Part shown: in pieces, positions 1 to 8,324 of the stretch
How positions within the stretch are numbered: the stretch's first letter is position 1
Layout of the letters: every line of letters begins with the position of its first letter
Source of the DNA: Mesorhizobium denitrificans
Lineage (GTDB): Bacteria; Pseudomonadota; Alphaproteobacteria; Rhizobiales; Rhizobiaceae
Length of the DNA: 64,000 nucleotides
NCBI RefSeq assembly: GCF_003403035.1
Contig: NZ_QURN01000003.1
Location: 248,001-312,000, forward strand
Reading direction: 5' to 3'
Program-made: the position numbers and the translations under genes
The notes under the pieces: generated by a model
Told to the model about the DNA's origin: nothing
Databases searched by the model: none
The model's input: only the letters and a program-made list of their open reading frames with translations

Positions 1-1009
1 CGATGGCGTCCAGTTCGAGGCCAGCGCCGGCATCGGGCTTACCCTGCCGGTATTGCGCGACATAAAGGACAGCGGCGATGCCAGCCAGCAGGCCGGAAAA
101 GGCATAGGTCGCGATTTTCACCTTGCCTGCATCAATGCCGGAAAGCCGCGCAGCCTCCTCATTGCCACCTATCGCATAGACATATCGGCCAAAGGGCGTG
201 AACCGCAGCGCGGCGGCATAAATCGTGATGGCCGCGATGAAGAACAGGCCCGGCATCGGCACCACACCGAACACCAGCGAACGCAGAACGTCGAATTCCG
301 CAACTGCGTTGCTGCCCGTGTAAACGGGCAGGACGGCGTTGTTTTGCCCGGCGGTTAGACGCGCGATACCGAGCGCGGTTACCATCATCGCCAGGGTCAC
401 GATGAACGGCTGCAACCTGCCGCCGACGATGATGATGCCGTTAATCGCGCCAAAGCAGAAACCAACGCAGGGCGCGACGATCAATACGCCGAGCACGCCG
501 AATTTCGTGGGGATCTGCGGTATCAAATACCAAAGCAGCAGAGCCGCGAGAATCAAGCCGACGACAAGCGGGACAATAAGGCCGCGCGTGCGGTCCAGCG
601 TGACGTCACGACCGGGATCAATGCCGATGTGCTGCTTTTCAAGGTTGGTGAACACAAAGCGCGTAATGGCGAAGCCAATGGTGAGCGCGACAATGCCCGC
701 CATCGGCAGGCCGAAAGCGACAGCAGGCGTATCGCCCGGCACGGTCAGCAACATTGCGCAGACCACCGAGCAAATCGCCATGATCGAACCCACGGAAAGG
801 TCTATGCCGCCCGTTATGATGACCGCAGTCATGCCTGTCGCGATGAGGCCCGTGGTTGAAACCTGCCGGAGAACGTCCAGCAAGTTACCGGAGGACAGGA
901 AGATGTTGTTCCCCTTGGAACTGACCGGCGACAGAAACACGCCGACAAGGAATATCGCGATCAGCCCCCAATAGAGCTTGGTGCGGGAGATCATGCGCAA
1001 TGCGCTCAC
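1..1009 (-). CDS. Sugar ABC transporter permease (RbsC/BPD_transp_2 family), C-terminus cut by window edge
   Basis: Inner-membrane permease of a CUT2-type sugar importer. Translating the minus strand gives an uninterrupted hydrophobic protein with the family motifs TGGIDLSVGSIMAI and YAIGGNEEAARLSGI, which are typical of RbsC/AraH-like permeases. The 3' end lies beyond position 1, so the gene is partial. A GTG start at 1009-1007 overlaps the TGA of the upstream ATPase gene, a typical translational-coupling arrangement; an ATG at 994 is an alternative start. It is co-transcribed with the ATPase, and the solute-binding protein is presumably just outside the window. The substrate is unknown; the divergent LacI regulator suggests a sugar or polyol. 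Confidence 0.9.
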   Translation of the reverse strand, partial: MSALRMISRTKLYWGLIAIFLVGVFLSPVSSKGNNIFLSSGNLLDVLRQVSTTGLIATGMTAVIITGGIDLSVGSIMAICSVVCAMLLTVPGDTPAVAFGLPMAGIVALTIGFAITRFVFTNLEKQHIGIDPGRDVTLDRTRGLIVPLVVGLILAALLLWYLIPQIPTKFGVLGVLIVAPCVGFCFGAINGIIIVGGRLQPFIVTLAMMVTALGIARLTAGQNNAVLPVYTGSNAVAEFDVLRSLVFGVVPMPGLFFIAAITIYAAALRFTPFGRYVYAIGGNEEAARLSGIDAGKVKIATYAFSGLLAGIAAVLYVAQYRQGKPDAGAGLELDAI

Positions 1010-2568
1010 GCCGCGGCCCTCCCCGACGCGTGAGGGGCGGCAAGCTGCATTACACGTTGTTCCGTTGCGTCTTCTCGTGTGAGCGTGCCGCGCTGCCGCC
1101 CCTCCGCCATGACCAATATCCTGTCGGACAAAAGCAGGAGTTCGGGCATTTCCGAACTGACGACCGCAACTGCGATTTTCTCATCTCGGGCAAGGCGGAA
1201 GATCAAATCGTAAATCTCGCGTTTGGCGCCAACATCTATGCCTCGGGTTGGCTCATCCAACAGAAGGATTCTCGGCCGGGTTGCCAACCATTTGCCGATC
1301 ACGACCTTCTGCTGATTGCCGCCTGACAAACTGCCCGCAGGCTGATCCGTTCCCGCGCAGCGAATACCCAACGACTTGACTGCGCCGGACGCAAGCTTTG
1401 CCTCTTCGCCGAAAGCGCGCAGTCCGAATTTCGATAAGCGGGCCAGAACCGGTAGTGCGACGTTGTCCTTGATCGAAGCATGCAGATGGAGGCCTTCGGA
1501 TTTGCGGTCCTCTGTGACCAGCGCTAGTCCCTTGCGGCGGGCGTCTCGCGGCGATGCAAAATGCACGCGTTCACCGTCAACGAAAATCTCGCCGCCAACA
1601 CGGCCTTCCGTCGAGCCAAAAATGGATTCGAGAATTTCCGTACGGCCCGAACCAAGCAACCCGCCTATGCCCAGAATTTCGCCGGGGTGCAGATCAAAGC
1701 TCACGCCTTTCAGCACTTCGCGCCATTCGCGCCGGTGCGGGATTGAAAGCGTGAGGTCGCGCACGGAAAGCACGGGCGATTTGTGAATCTCTGCTTTGCC
1801 TATGTTGGCGGAGAGCAGATTGCGCCCGACCATCGCGGCAATGATGTCGTCTTGCGTCATTCCCGACATGTCGCGGGTGAGCACATGGCGACCATCGCGA
1901 AACACCGTCACGCGATCCGCGAGTTCCATCACCTCGTCCAGTCGGTGCGAAATGTAGACGATGGCCACGCCCTGCGAAGCCAACTGGCGGACGATGCGGA
2001 AAAGCCGCTCACATTCGGAAGGGGAAAGCGCGGACGTTGGCTCATCCATGATGAGGATGCGCGCGGAGAGCGATAGCGCCTTCGCGATTTCGACGAGTTG
2101 CTGCTCACCCATTCGCAATCCGCCAACGCGCGCGTCGGGGTCAAGCTCAATGCCAAGCCGGCCAAGCAATTCGCGGGCCGCTTTTCGCGCCGCGCGCTTA
2201 TCGACAATCAGACCCGCAATGCGCGGCTCGCGACCCAGAAAGATGTTGTCTGCAACGCTGAGCTCGGGAACGAGATTCAGTTCTTGATGGATGATCGCGA
2301 TGCCAGCCTGCTCGGCCTGTCGAATGCTGGCAAACTGCATCGGCCTACCATTGATGCGTATCTCACCCTCATACGATGTGTGAACGCCCGACAGGATCTT
2401 CATCAGCGTGGATTTGCCCGCGCCGTTTTCACCCATCAACGCATGAATTTCGCCGGGCCGAAGCGCGAAGTCGACATCCGTCAGCGCCGCAATGCCGCCG
2501 AAACTCTTGCTGACCTTGACGGCCTCAAGAACATAAGCAGTGGAAGTTTCAGGGGCATGGGCAGGCAT
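1006..2568 (-). CDS. Sugar ABC transporter ATP-binding protein (RbsA/MglA type, two ATPase domains)
   Basis: Cytoplasmic ATPase that powers the neighbouring RbsC-type permease. About 520 residues with two tandem nucleotide-binding domains. The first has Walker A GENGAGKST, signature MGEQQLVEIAKAL and Walker B ILIMDEPTSAL. The second has a degenerate Walker A region (GIGGLLGSGRTE), signature LSGGNQQKVVIGKWL and ILLLDEPTRGID, as is usual in this family. I chose the ATG at 2568: it is preceded by a GGGAAGGGAGG Shine-Dalgarno stretch, and an ATG-less start at 2640 would place the LacI-type operator at 2617-2627 inside the gene. It is the first gene of the operon, divergent from the LacI gene. Confidence 0.93.
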   Translation of the reverse strand: MPAHAPETSTAYVLEAVKVSKSFGGIAALTDVDFALRPGEIHALMGENGAGKSTLMKILSGVHTSYEGEIRINGRPMQFASIRQAEQAGIAIIHQELNLVPELSVADNIFLGREPRIAGLIVDKRAARKAARELLGRLGIELDPDARVGGLRMGEQQLVEIAKALSLSARILIMDEPTSALSPSECERLFRIVRQLASQGVAIVYISHRLDEVMELADRVTVFRDGRHVLTRDMSGMTQDDIIAAMVGRNLLSANIGKAEIHKSPVLSVRDLTLSIPHRREWREVLKGVSFDLHPGEILGIGGLLGSGRTEILESIFGSTEGRVGGEIFVDGERVHFASPRDARRKGLALVTEDRKSEGLHLHASIKDNVALPVLARLSKFGLRAFGEEAKLASGAVKSLGIRCAGTDQPAGSLSGGNQQKVVIGKWLATRPRILLLDEPTRGIDVGAKREIYDLIFRLARDEKIAVAVVSSEMPELLLLSDRILVMAEGRQRGTLTREDATEQRVMQLAAPHASGRAAA

Positions 2569-2616
2569 CGTGACGCGGCCTCCCTTCCCCGTCGGTGATA
2601 CAATTCTAGGTAATCT

Positions 2617-2627
2617 AAACGTTTCGA
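2617..2627 (-). promoter_or_regulatory. LacI-family operator, importer side
   Basis: The minus strand reads TCGAAACGTTT around an AAACGTTT palindrome, about 50 bases upstream of the ATPase start. The same 11-mer recurs on the plus strand in front of the LacI gene. The CpG-centred palindrome is characteristic of LacI/GalR operators. Binding by the adjacent regulator is inferred. Confidence 0.65.
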
Positions 2628-2690
2628 AACTGTCAATCACAAGGCGAATGAAATTTACCGTGACTGCCTCGCAAATCTGCTATATCGCTT

Positions 2691-2709
2691 AAATAAAAGG
2701 CTTTTATTT
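2691..2709. repeat. AT-rich perfect palindrome in the lacI/importer intergenic region
   Basis: Arms AAATAAAAG and CTTTTATTT (9 bp each) flank a single G, midway between the two LacI-type operators. It could be a second regulator site or part of the promoter region. Nothing in the sequence decides between these. Confidence 0.45.
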
Positions 2710-2732
2710 GCGCAAATGCGGAAGTCGACCTG

Positions 2733-2744
2733 TCGAAACGTTTC
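2733..2744 (+). promoter_or_regulatory. LacI-family operator, regulator-gene side
   Basis: TCGAAACGTTTC contains the perfect palindrome GAAACGTTTC and ends 14 bases before the ATG of the LacI-type gene. Its position over the leader suggests autoregulation. With the copy at 2617-2627 it forms a pair about 115 bp apart, a spacing that could allow a DNA loop. Confidence 0.65.
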
Positions 2745-2758
2745 ATTGAAGGTGCGAA

Positions 2759-3820
2759 ATGAAGGGAGTTGGAAGGTCTGGCGCGCCGACCATGCTGGAT
2801 GTCGCGCGAGAGGCCGGCGTTTCAGTCGCGACCGTATCCGCGTTCATAAACAATACGGCGCGCGTGAGCCCCGGAACCACTGGCCGCATTGAAACGGCTA
2901 TCCGCCGGGTGGGCTATCAGCGCAACGCTGTTGCGCGCAGCCTGAAGCTCGGCAAGACCCACACGATCGGCCTTACGGTTCCGCATATCACCAACCCGTT
3001 TTTCACCGAGGTGGTGGCGGTTATCACGCAGGCGTTCGACCGCGCGGGCTATGCCGTGATGCTGTTCTGCACGGACGAAAATCTCAGCAACCAGGATGAG
3101 CAGATCAGGCTATTGCTGGATCGCATGGTGGACGGGTTGATTGTCGCGCGAGTGGGTGACGATGAGGCGTTTGGCAACATCGTGCGCACCGCTAAAGTTC
3201 CCATCGTGCTGATCGACCGGCTTTGCGACGGGATCGATCTCGACGCGGTCGTTCTCGACAATAAGGCGGCGGTATTCGAGGCAATCGAATATCTGGCGCG
3301 GCTCGGCCACAAACGGATTGGCTATATTACGGGCGAGACGGATATTGCCACGATGCGCGAGCGCGATGCGGGCTATCGCGCGGCGCTGGCGGCACGCGGT
3401 ATCGCATTTGATCCGCTGCTGGTGCGGCGCGGCGATTTTCACGAGAAGGACGGCTACTCGGCAGCGATGCAGCTGATGACCCTGCCTGATAGACCAACAG
3501 CGATTTTTTCCGCGAACAATCCGATGGTGGTTGGCGCAATGAAGGCAATCCGCGATCTCGGCCTTCGCTGCCCCGAAGACGTGTCTGTGATCTGCTTTGA
3601 CGATTTTCCATTCGCGGATGTTTTTCAGCCGCAAATGACAACGGTGCGCCAGCCAGTCGAAGCGATTGGCGAACAGGCTGTGGCGATGCTGCTGGATCGC
3701 ATCAATGGCAATGCGCCCACCGATCCACGCCGCCTGACGTTGCGCGGGAGACTGATGATCAGAAGTTCCTGTGTTGCGGTTCCTGCGGCCAGCAGCGAGC
3801 CGCAGAGTCAGTCCGCGTGA
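2759..3820 (+). CDS. LacI-family transcriptional regulator
   Basis: 353 residues, the usual LacI/GalR length. The N-terminal helix-turn-helix is clear ([20 protein letters not shown], residues about 11-30), followed by a hinge and a periplasmic-binding-protein-like sensor domain with family features such as [13 protein letters not shown] and [21 protein letters not shown]-type C-terminal wording. The ATG at 2759 has a GAAGG Shine-Dalgarno element 8 bases upstream. It is divergent from the sugar importer, and the two matching operators in the gap imply that it represses both itself and the importer. Its 3' end overlaps the convergent DUF1349 gene by 13 bp. The effector is unknown. Confidence 0.93.
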   Translation: MKGVGRSGAPTMLDVAREAGVSVATVSAFINNTARVSPGTTGRIETAIRRVGYQRNAVARSLKLGKTHTIGLTVPHITNPFFTEVVAVITQAFDRAGYAVMLFCTDENLSNQDEQIRLLLDRMVDGLIVARVGDDEAFGNIVRTAKVPIVLIDRLCDGIDLDAVVLDNKAAVFEAIEYLARLGHKRIGYITGETDIATMRERDAGYRAALAARGIAFDPLLVRRGDFHEKDGYSAAMQLMTLPDRPTAIFSANNPMVVGAMKAIRDLGLRCPEDVSVICFDDFPFADVFQPQMTTVRQPVEAIGEQAVAMLLDRINGNAPTDPRRLTLRGRLMIRSSCVAVPAASSEPQSQSA

Positions 3821-4383
3821 AGCTGACGAGAAATGGCCGGACCGATTGCAACATTGCGAAATTGCGCTTCAAAGCCCGCCCGCTGCGGTGAGCAAGCCAT
3901 GACGCCAGTATTTATAGGCGCATCAGAAAATGGCGCCAGCCGCGCCATCTGCCATGCCTGCCCGGCTATCGAATATTGAACTCTGACCGCGGTGCCATGA
4001 CGGGTTACACGTACTTTGACTTCGTCGGATGGGCTGGCGTACGGCAAAGGAATGACCGACCAATCTGAAACTCCTCGCGTGACCACGACGCTGAAATGCA
4101 TCAAGCCATCGGTGAATTCTATTCCAGTCTTGATCCAGTTGCGTTCGTCCAGACGCAGCATGACACCGGCCTGATCGTATAGTTCCTGATATTTGCCGAT
4201 GATGGTGGCTTCTATCGTGAAATCACATTCCACCGAGCGCAAGAAGGCGTGGCCATCATCGCGATGGAAACCATAGAATGTTTCTTGCCAGAAATCGGTC
4301 TTGTCGCCGCTTGTCAGCGAAAGCCTGTCGTTTGACGACTTCCAGTGTGGCGGCTCGTTAAGCCAGCGAAAATCCTCAAACAT
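3808..4383 (-). CDS. DUF1349 domain-containing protein (concanavalin A-like fold)
   Basis: 191 residues with no signal peptide or membrane segment. The wording FWQETFYGFHRDDGHAFL, the YDQAGVMLRLDERNWIKTGIE block and the SVVVTRGVSDWS block are typical of DUF1349 proteins, which adopt a concanavalin/laminin-G-like beta sandwich and are often found beside sugar catabolism genes. It starts three bases after the stop of the DhaK-DhaL gene, so it is its operon partner. A carbohydrate-binding or mutarotase-like role is only a guess, because the family has no established enzymatic activity that I can cite. Confidence 0.85.
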   Translation of the reverse strand: MFEDFRWLNEPPHWKSSNDRLSLTSGDKTDFWQETFYGFHRDDGHAFLRSVECDFTIEATIIGKYQELYDQAGVMLRLDERNWIKTGIEFTDGLMHFSVVVTRGVSDWSVIPLPYASPSDEVKVRVTRHGTAVRVQYSIAGQAWQMARLAPFSDAPINTGVMACSPQRAGFEAQFRNVAIGPAISRQLHAD

Positions 4384-4386
4384 TTT

Positions 4387-6021
4387 TCATCCGTTCTGAC
4401 GGCTGGCGCTAAGCTTTTCAAACAGGATCGCAACAGCCTCAGCTCCCGGATCATTGTGCCCAAGGATTTTTTCTTCGGCGACATAGGTCGCGCGCCCTGC
4501 TTTCGCCTGCCCGATTGTCGCTGTGTGGTTCGCGCCTTGCCGCGCGGCTTTGGCGGCAGCGTCGAGCCCATTGCGCAGATTGGCCAGCGCCGGGACGAGC
4601 GCGTCGATCATCGTTCGGTCGCCGGGATTTGCACCTCCGACCTGACGGATCCTGTCGAGCCCGGCCGACAGGCCATCAACCCAGTCGCTGCCGCTTGCGG
4701 AGGCATCGCCTGCCGCAGCGAAGAAGATCGCCAGCAGCACGCCAGAGGATCCGCCCATAGTTTGCGAAAGCTCCATTCCAATTGCGCGATACAATTGCGT
4801 CATGTCCGCAAGCGGTAACCTGTCGAGCGCGGATTTCAGCGCTCGTGCTGCGGTCGCCAGCGTTGTTCCCGTGTCGCCATCGCCAGATTTCGAATCGAGC
4901 AGGTTCAGTTGCTGCTCTGCCCCGATGAGAATATTGCAGCAGCGTTCGATCAGCGCGCGGCGCTCTGTGTTTTCAGAAGGGATTGGCAGGATATGCGCGA
5001 GCCCATTCGGCAGGGGATAAATCTCGACCGAACCGAAGGGATTCGTTCCCGACCATGCAGCAGGCGCGGCAGGCGCAAGCAGCGCGTGCTCAATGTCTTT
5101 CGCTAATGGCAGCAGCGAGATGGAAAAGCCCTGCATGCTAAGCGAGGTCATCATCGCTGCGGGTCCAACGATCCATTTGATCTGGCTCGCGATTTCGCTG
5201 TGCGCGATGTCTTCGGCCAATATCGCCATTTCAAGCTGGCTTGCGCCGCCGAGATTGTTGAGCAGCAAGGCGTGAGGACCAGACTTGATGTGCGGCACAA
5301 GTTTGCCGATCATCATTTCCACCGCCCGCCGCGCGCCTCTAAACTCAACCTGCTCAATACCGGGTTCGCCATGTACGCCCAGGCCAAGCTCGGCGTAGCC
5401 CGGCGGAATGCGGGTTTCTCTCGGCGAACCGGGGATCGTGCAGGTGTCGAGCGACATTCCTATGGACACCGCGCCATCGATGACACGCTTTGCGACGGCG
5501 GTAACGCTTTCAAGGTCTTGACCGGCTTCCGCGACCGCGCCTGCGATCTTGTGCACAAACAGCGCGCCAGCCAAACCCCGCGCCTGCGGAAGATCAGGCA
5601 GGGCGATGTCGTCATCCACGATCACCATGCTGACATTGAGCCCAAAGGTGCGCGCACGCTCTGCGGCGAGGCCGAAGTTCAGACGGTCGCCGGTGTAGTT
5701 TTTCACGATGAGCAGACATCCCGCCTCGCCCGTAACGGACAGGATCGCGGCCAGCACCGCATCCACCGAAGGCGAGGCAAACACGTCTCCGCAGACGGCG
5801 GCGGTGAGCATGCCCTGCCCGACGAAGCCTGCGTGCGCGGGCTCATGGCCGGAGCCGCCGCCTGACACGAGCGCGACCTTCGACTTGTCCCAATCGGTGC
5901 GCACGACGACCTTGATGTGTGGATAGCCATCCAGCCTCGCGAGCCGTCCGCCAGCGCCTCTCAGCAGGCCGTCAATCGCCTCGGTGACGAGTGTCTCGCG
6001 GGAATTTGTGAAATGCGGCAT
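4387..6021 (-). CDS. Fused DhaK-DhaL dihydroxyacetone-type kinase
   Basis: ATP-dependent kinase of the dihydroxyacetone kinase family, about 544 residues, with the DhaK (substrate) and DhaL (ATP) domains in one chain. The DhaK part has SGGGSGHEPAHAGFVGQG (about residues 53-70) and GVHGEPGI, whose His217 is the residue expected to bind the ketose carbonyl covalently. The DhaL part has DSKSGDGDTGTTL (about 376-388, metal-binding Asp residues) and a GGSSGVLLAIFF motif. The ATG at 6021 has AAGGAG eight bases upstream; an earlier in-frame ATG lacks this. Substrates may be dihydroxyacetone or a tetrulose, because erythrulose kinases belong to the same family. It heads an operon with the DUF1349 gene. 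Confidence 0.92.
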   Translation of the reverse strand: MPHFTNSRETLVTEAIDGLLRGAGGRLARLDGYPHIKVVVRTDWDKSKVALVSGGGSGHEPAHAGFVGQGMLTAAVCGDVFASPSVDAVLAAILSVTGEAGCLLIVKNYTGDRLNFGLAAERARTFGLNVSMVIVDDDIALPDLPQARGLAGALFVHKIAGAVAEAGQDLESVTAVAKRVIDGAVSIGMSLDTCTIPGSPRETRIPPGYAELGLGVHGEPGIEQVEFRGARRAVEMMIGKLVPHIKSGPHALLLNNLGGASQLEMAILAEDIAHSEIASQIKWIVGPAAMMTSLSMQGFSISLLPLAKDIEHALLAPAAPAAWSGTNPFGSVEIYPLPNGLAHILPIPSENTERRALIERCCNILIGAEQQLNLLDSKSGDGDTGTTLATAARALKSALDRLPLADMTQLYRAIGMELSQTMGGSSGVLLAIFFAAAGDASASGSDWVDGLSAGLDRIRQVGGANPGDRTMIDALVPALANLRNGLDAAAKAARQGANHTATIGQAKAGRATYVAEEKILGHNDPGAEAVAILFEKLSASRQNG

Positions 6022-6352
6022 GTCAGGCTCCTTGAACGAGGCGCGTGTCGTTTGCACCGGATTAACGTGGAGCGCAGACAGGGCTTTCTCCCGTCAAACA
6101 TTTGCCCCCAATCTTGAGGTGCGTCAAACTGAGATATTGAGGCAGGCTTGGGACCGCTGTCGATTGAGGGTCAAGTTTCAGAGCCGGTCGCCAGGCTGCC
6201 TTGTATGGTGACGTCAGGCTTGATGGCGAAATGCAGCCGCGACTGATCGGTACGATAGAACGTAGAGAAATATTCTACAAACGCCCCACTGCTGAGGTAC
6301 ATCGCAAACGATGCCTTATAGGAGCGATTGCTCGCGCTTAACGAGTTCCGCC
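6022..6352. other. Intergenic region between the DhaK-DhaL gene and iclR-type gene
   Basis: About 330 bases without a supported gene. It must hold the promoter of the kinase operon, but I see no convincing -35/-10 pair or palindromic operator. A short minus-strand open frame in 6171-6300 reads like protein (SGAFVEYFSTFYRTDQ) but has no recognisable family or start. It might be a relic gene end; the evidence is weak. Confidence 0.4.
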
Positions 6353-7165
6353 TCAAGGTGCCGGGCGACCTTCGAGCACTGCGCCGAGACGCGTGACCAA
6401 CTTGACGAGTTTGGGACCAACGACTTCGAGACAAGCTTCTCGCGGCACAATATCGACGATGCCGCCGCAAGTGAGCGCCACGCGCGGTGAGCCATCGGTT
6501 GGCTTGAAGGTAACTCCGACTGCATTGATGTAGCTATACCAGGTACCGAAAATCGAAACAAAGCCGCGCTCGGCCAAGTCGACGACTGCCTGATCTACCA
6601 GCTCGATGATCTTGCCTTTCCTGGCAGGCTCGGCGGCCACCATCTGCGCAACCAGTTGCTTGCGCGTTGCGGGGTCGCTGTCCGCAACATAGGCCAAGCC
6701 CATCGCCGTTCGCCAGATCGGCAGCCGCGAACCTACGTTGAGTTGCAGAGAAACCGGCGCCATCGACCGGCAGTTCGCAGCGTAGACCATCTCCGCGCCA
6801 TCACGCATGCCAAGCGCCACGGCGGCCCCCGTTTCGTTAGCAAGCTCCTGCATCAGCGGGCGAGCCATATGGACAACCGCGCTTGAACTCAACGCGGAAT
6901 AGCCCAGCGAAACCGTTGCGGGGCCGATGCTGTAACGACCAAGATCGTCGTCGTAATGTAGATAACCGAGACTGACGAGCGTAGCGGTCAGCCGGGAGAT
7001 GGTCGCCTTCGGCAGCCTCGTGCGCTCAATGAGATCCTGATTGCCGAGTGTGGCATCTTCAGCTTTGAACGCACGCAGGATTTCCAGCCCGCGCGTCAGT
7101 GTAGCGGCGGAGTTTCCCGCTCCTGAATTGTCGTGACCCTCGGCGCGCTTCGTTCGCTTGCGCAT
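6353..7165 (-). CDS. IclR-family transcriptional regulator
   Basis: 270 residues. The N-terminal winged helix-turn-helix is typical of IclR (TLTRGLEILRAF, then LIERTRLPKATISRLTATL, about residues 22-68), followed by the effector domain with family blocks PLMQELANETGAAVALGMRDG and WYSYINAVGVTF. It is divergent from the Dpp-type operon. The intergenic region contains a palindrome, TGAAA-N5-TTTCA, that closely resembles the established IclR consensus TGGAAATNATTTCCA. The same palindrome appears in front of the P450/acyl-CoA dehydrogenase pair and the distant solute-binding protein gene, so this protein probably controls the whole 7-28 kb region. The ligand is unknown, probably a pathway intermediate. 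Confidence 0.93.
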   Translation of the reverse strand: MRKRTKRAEGHDNSGAGNSAATLTRGLEILRAFKAEDATLGNQDLIERTRLPKATISRLTATLVSLGYLHYDDDLGRYSIGPATVSLGYSALSSSAVVHMARPLMQELANETGAAVALGMRDGAEMVYAANCRSMAPVSLQLNVGSRLPIWRTAMGLAYVADSDPATRKQLVAQMVAAEPARKGKIIELVDQAVVDLAERGFVSIFGTWYSYINAVGVTFKPTDGSPRVALTCGGIVDIVPREACLEVVGPKLVKLVTRLGAVLEGRPAP

Positions 7166-7216
7166 CTATGTATCCTCTCCCTCGGCCGCGCTCGTTTGTC
7201 CCCGTCCAAGCGCAAC

Positions 7217-7231
7217 TGAAATATAATTTCA
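7217..7231. promoter_or_regulatory. Putative IclR operator, site 1 (iclR / dpp-type operon)
   Basis: TGAAATATAATTTCA is a palindrome with arms TGAAA/TTTCA and a 5-base centre. It lies in the 140-bp divergent gap. It is the exact reverse complement of the 15-mer at 24145-24159 and matches the known IclR site architecture. The regulatory role is inferred. Confidence 0.7.
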
Positions 7232-7306
7232 TTTTTGTTGACGTCAGCCAAGCCGCTTGTCAATAATCGGTTTTGAGGCTGTTTGAACAACCAAGGTCAA
7301 GCCCAG

Positions 7307-8320
7307 GTGCTCAGTTATATCCTGCGACGACTAATTGCGATGCCGTTTCTCATCCTCGGTATCGTAACGCTCGCTTTTCTGCTGACAACAGTGGTGAAGG
7401 GCGACCCGCTCAGCGCCATCGTTTCCGAGCGGCAGATGAATAATCCAGAGGTCGTTGCTGCCGCCAAGGCCCGCTGGGGGTTGGATAAAAGTCTGCCCGA
7501 ACGCTATGCGATCTATGTCACGAACCTGCTCAAAGGCGATATGGGCACCTCGTTCATCACGCGCCGCCCGGTTGCGCAGGATGTCATGTATCGCTTGCCC
7601 GCAACGATGGAACTCGTGCTTTCGGCGATGCTCATCGGCTCCGTTGTGGGAATCACACTCGGCGTAACAGCCGCCTATTTCCGAGACACTGCAATCGACC
7701 ATTCCGCACGGTTTTTCGCTCTGTTCGGTTCTTCAATCCCGGTTTTCTGGCTGGGGCTCGCGCTGCTCTATCTGACTTCAGTGAAATGGGGAATTTTGCC
7801 GGGTTCCGGCCGAGTTGATGCGCGCGCGGCGCTTCCGCCCGTTGTTACCGGGTTTATTACCATCGATGCGCTTCTGGCGGGTAATTTCAAAATATTTGTC
7901 GATGCACTTTGGCATCTGATCCTGCCGTCGCTCGTGTTGGGCTGGACGGTTGCGGGCACGATTTCGCGCCTTGTGCGCGCAAATATGCTCGAGGTTATGG
8001 GCCGCGAATTCATTCTCACCGCGCGCGCCAAAGGTGCTGGTGAGCTACGCGTCGTGATCCGCCATGCGCTGCGCAACACGCTTGTGCCTACACTTACCGT
8101 AATAGGTTATTCCTTCGCCTACCTACTCACTGGTGCAGTGCTGACCGAGACCATTTTCTCATGGCCCGGAATGGGATCTTACGCCGTGGATGCGGCGCGA
8201 GGTCTCGATTTTCCTGCCATTATCGGCGTGACCATCGTTGGTGGCGTGATCTTCCTTCTAACCAATCTTGCGACCGACATTGCCTATGTCGTGGCCAATC
8301 CACGCGTGAGGTTGGGATAG
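7307..8320 (+). CDS. Peptide/opine-type ABC transporter permease (DppB family)
   Basis: First membrane subunit of a PepT-family importer, about 337 residues with six predicted membrane segments. It has the family N-terminus YILRRLIAMPFLILGIVTLAF, the early KGDPLSA segment, and the cytoplasmic EAA-like loop with ARAKGAGELRVVIRHALRN. I prefer the GTG at 7307 (VLSYILRR, AAGG upstream) to a TTG at 7283, because DppB proteins begin at this point. It opens the eight-gene IclR-controlled operon. The cognate binding protein is not here but appears to be the gene at 26808-28409. Confidence 0.92.
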   Translation: MLSYILRRLIAMPFLILGIVTLAFLLTTVVKGDPLSAIVSERQMNNPEVVAAAKARWGLDKSLPERYAIYVTNLLKGDMGTSFITRRPVAQDVMYRLPATMELVLSAMLIGSVVGITLGVTAAYFRDTAIDHSARFFALFGSSIPVFWLGLALLYLTSVKWGILPGSGRVDARAALPPVVTGFITIDALLAGNFKIFVDALWHLILPSLVLGWTVAGTISRLVRANMLEVMGREFILTARAKGAGELRVVIRHALRNTLVPTLTVIGYSFAYLLTGAVLTETIFSWPGMGSYAVDAARGLDFPAIIGVTIVGGVIFLLTNLATDIAYVVANPRVRLG

Positions 8321-8324
8321 GGAG

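Noticed and set aside
339-974. Plus-strand open frame opposite the first permease
   Set aside because: Antisense to the RbsC-type permease, whose motifs are unambiguous on the minus strand.
2569-2640. Longer start for the RbsA-type ATPase at 2640
   Set aside because: It would put the LacI-type operator inside the coding region and lacks a ribosome binding site; the ATG at 2568 has a strong one.
6171-6300. Short protein-like reading frame in the 6022-6352 gap
   Set aside because: No start with a ribosome site, no recognised family; mentioned only as a possible relic.
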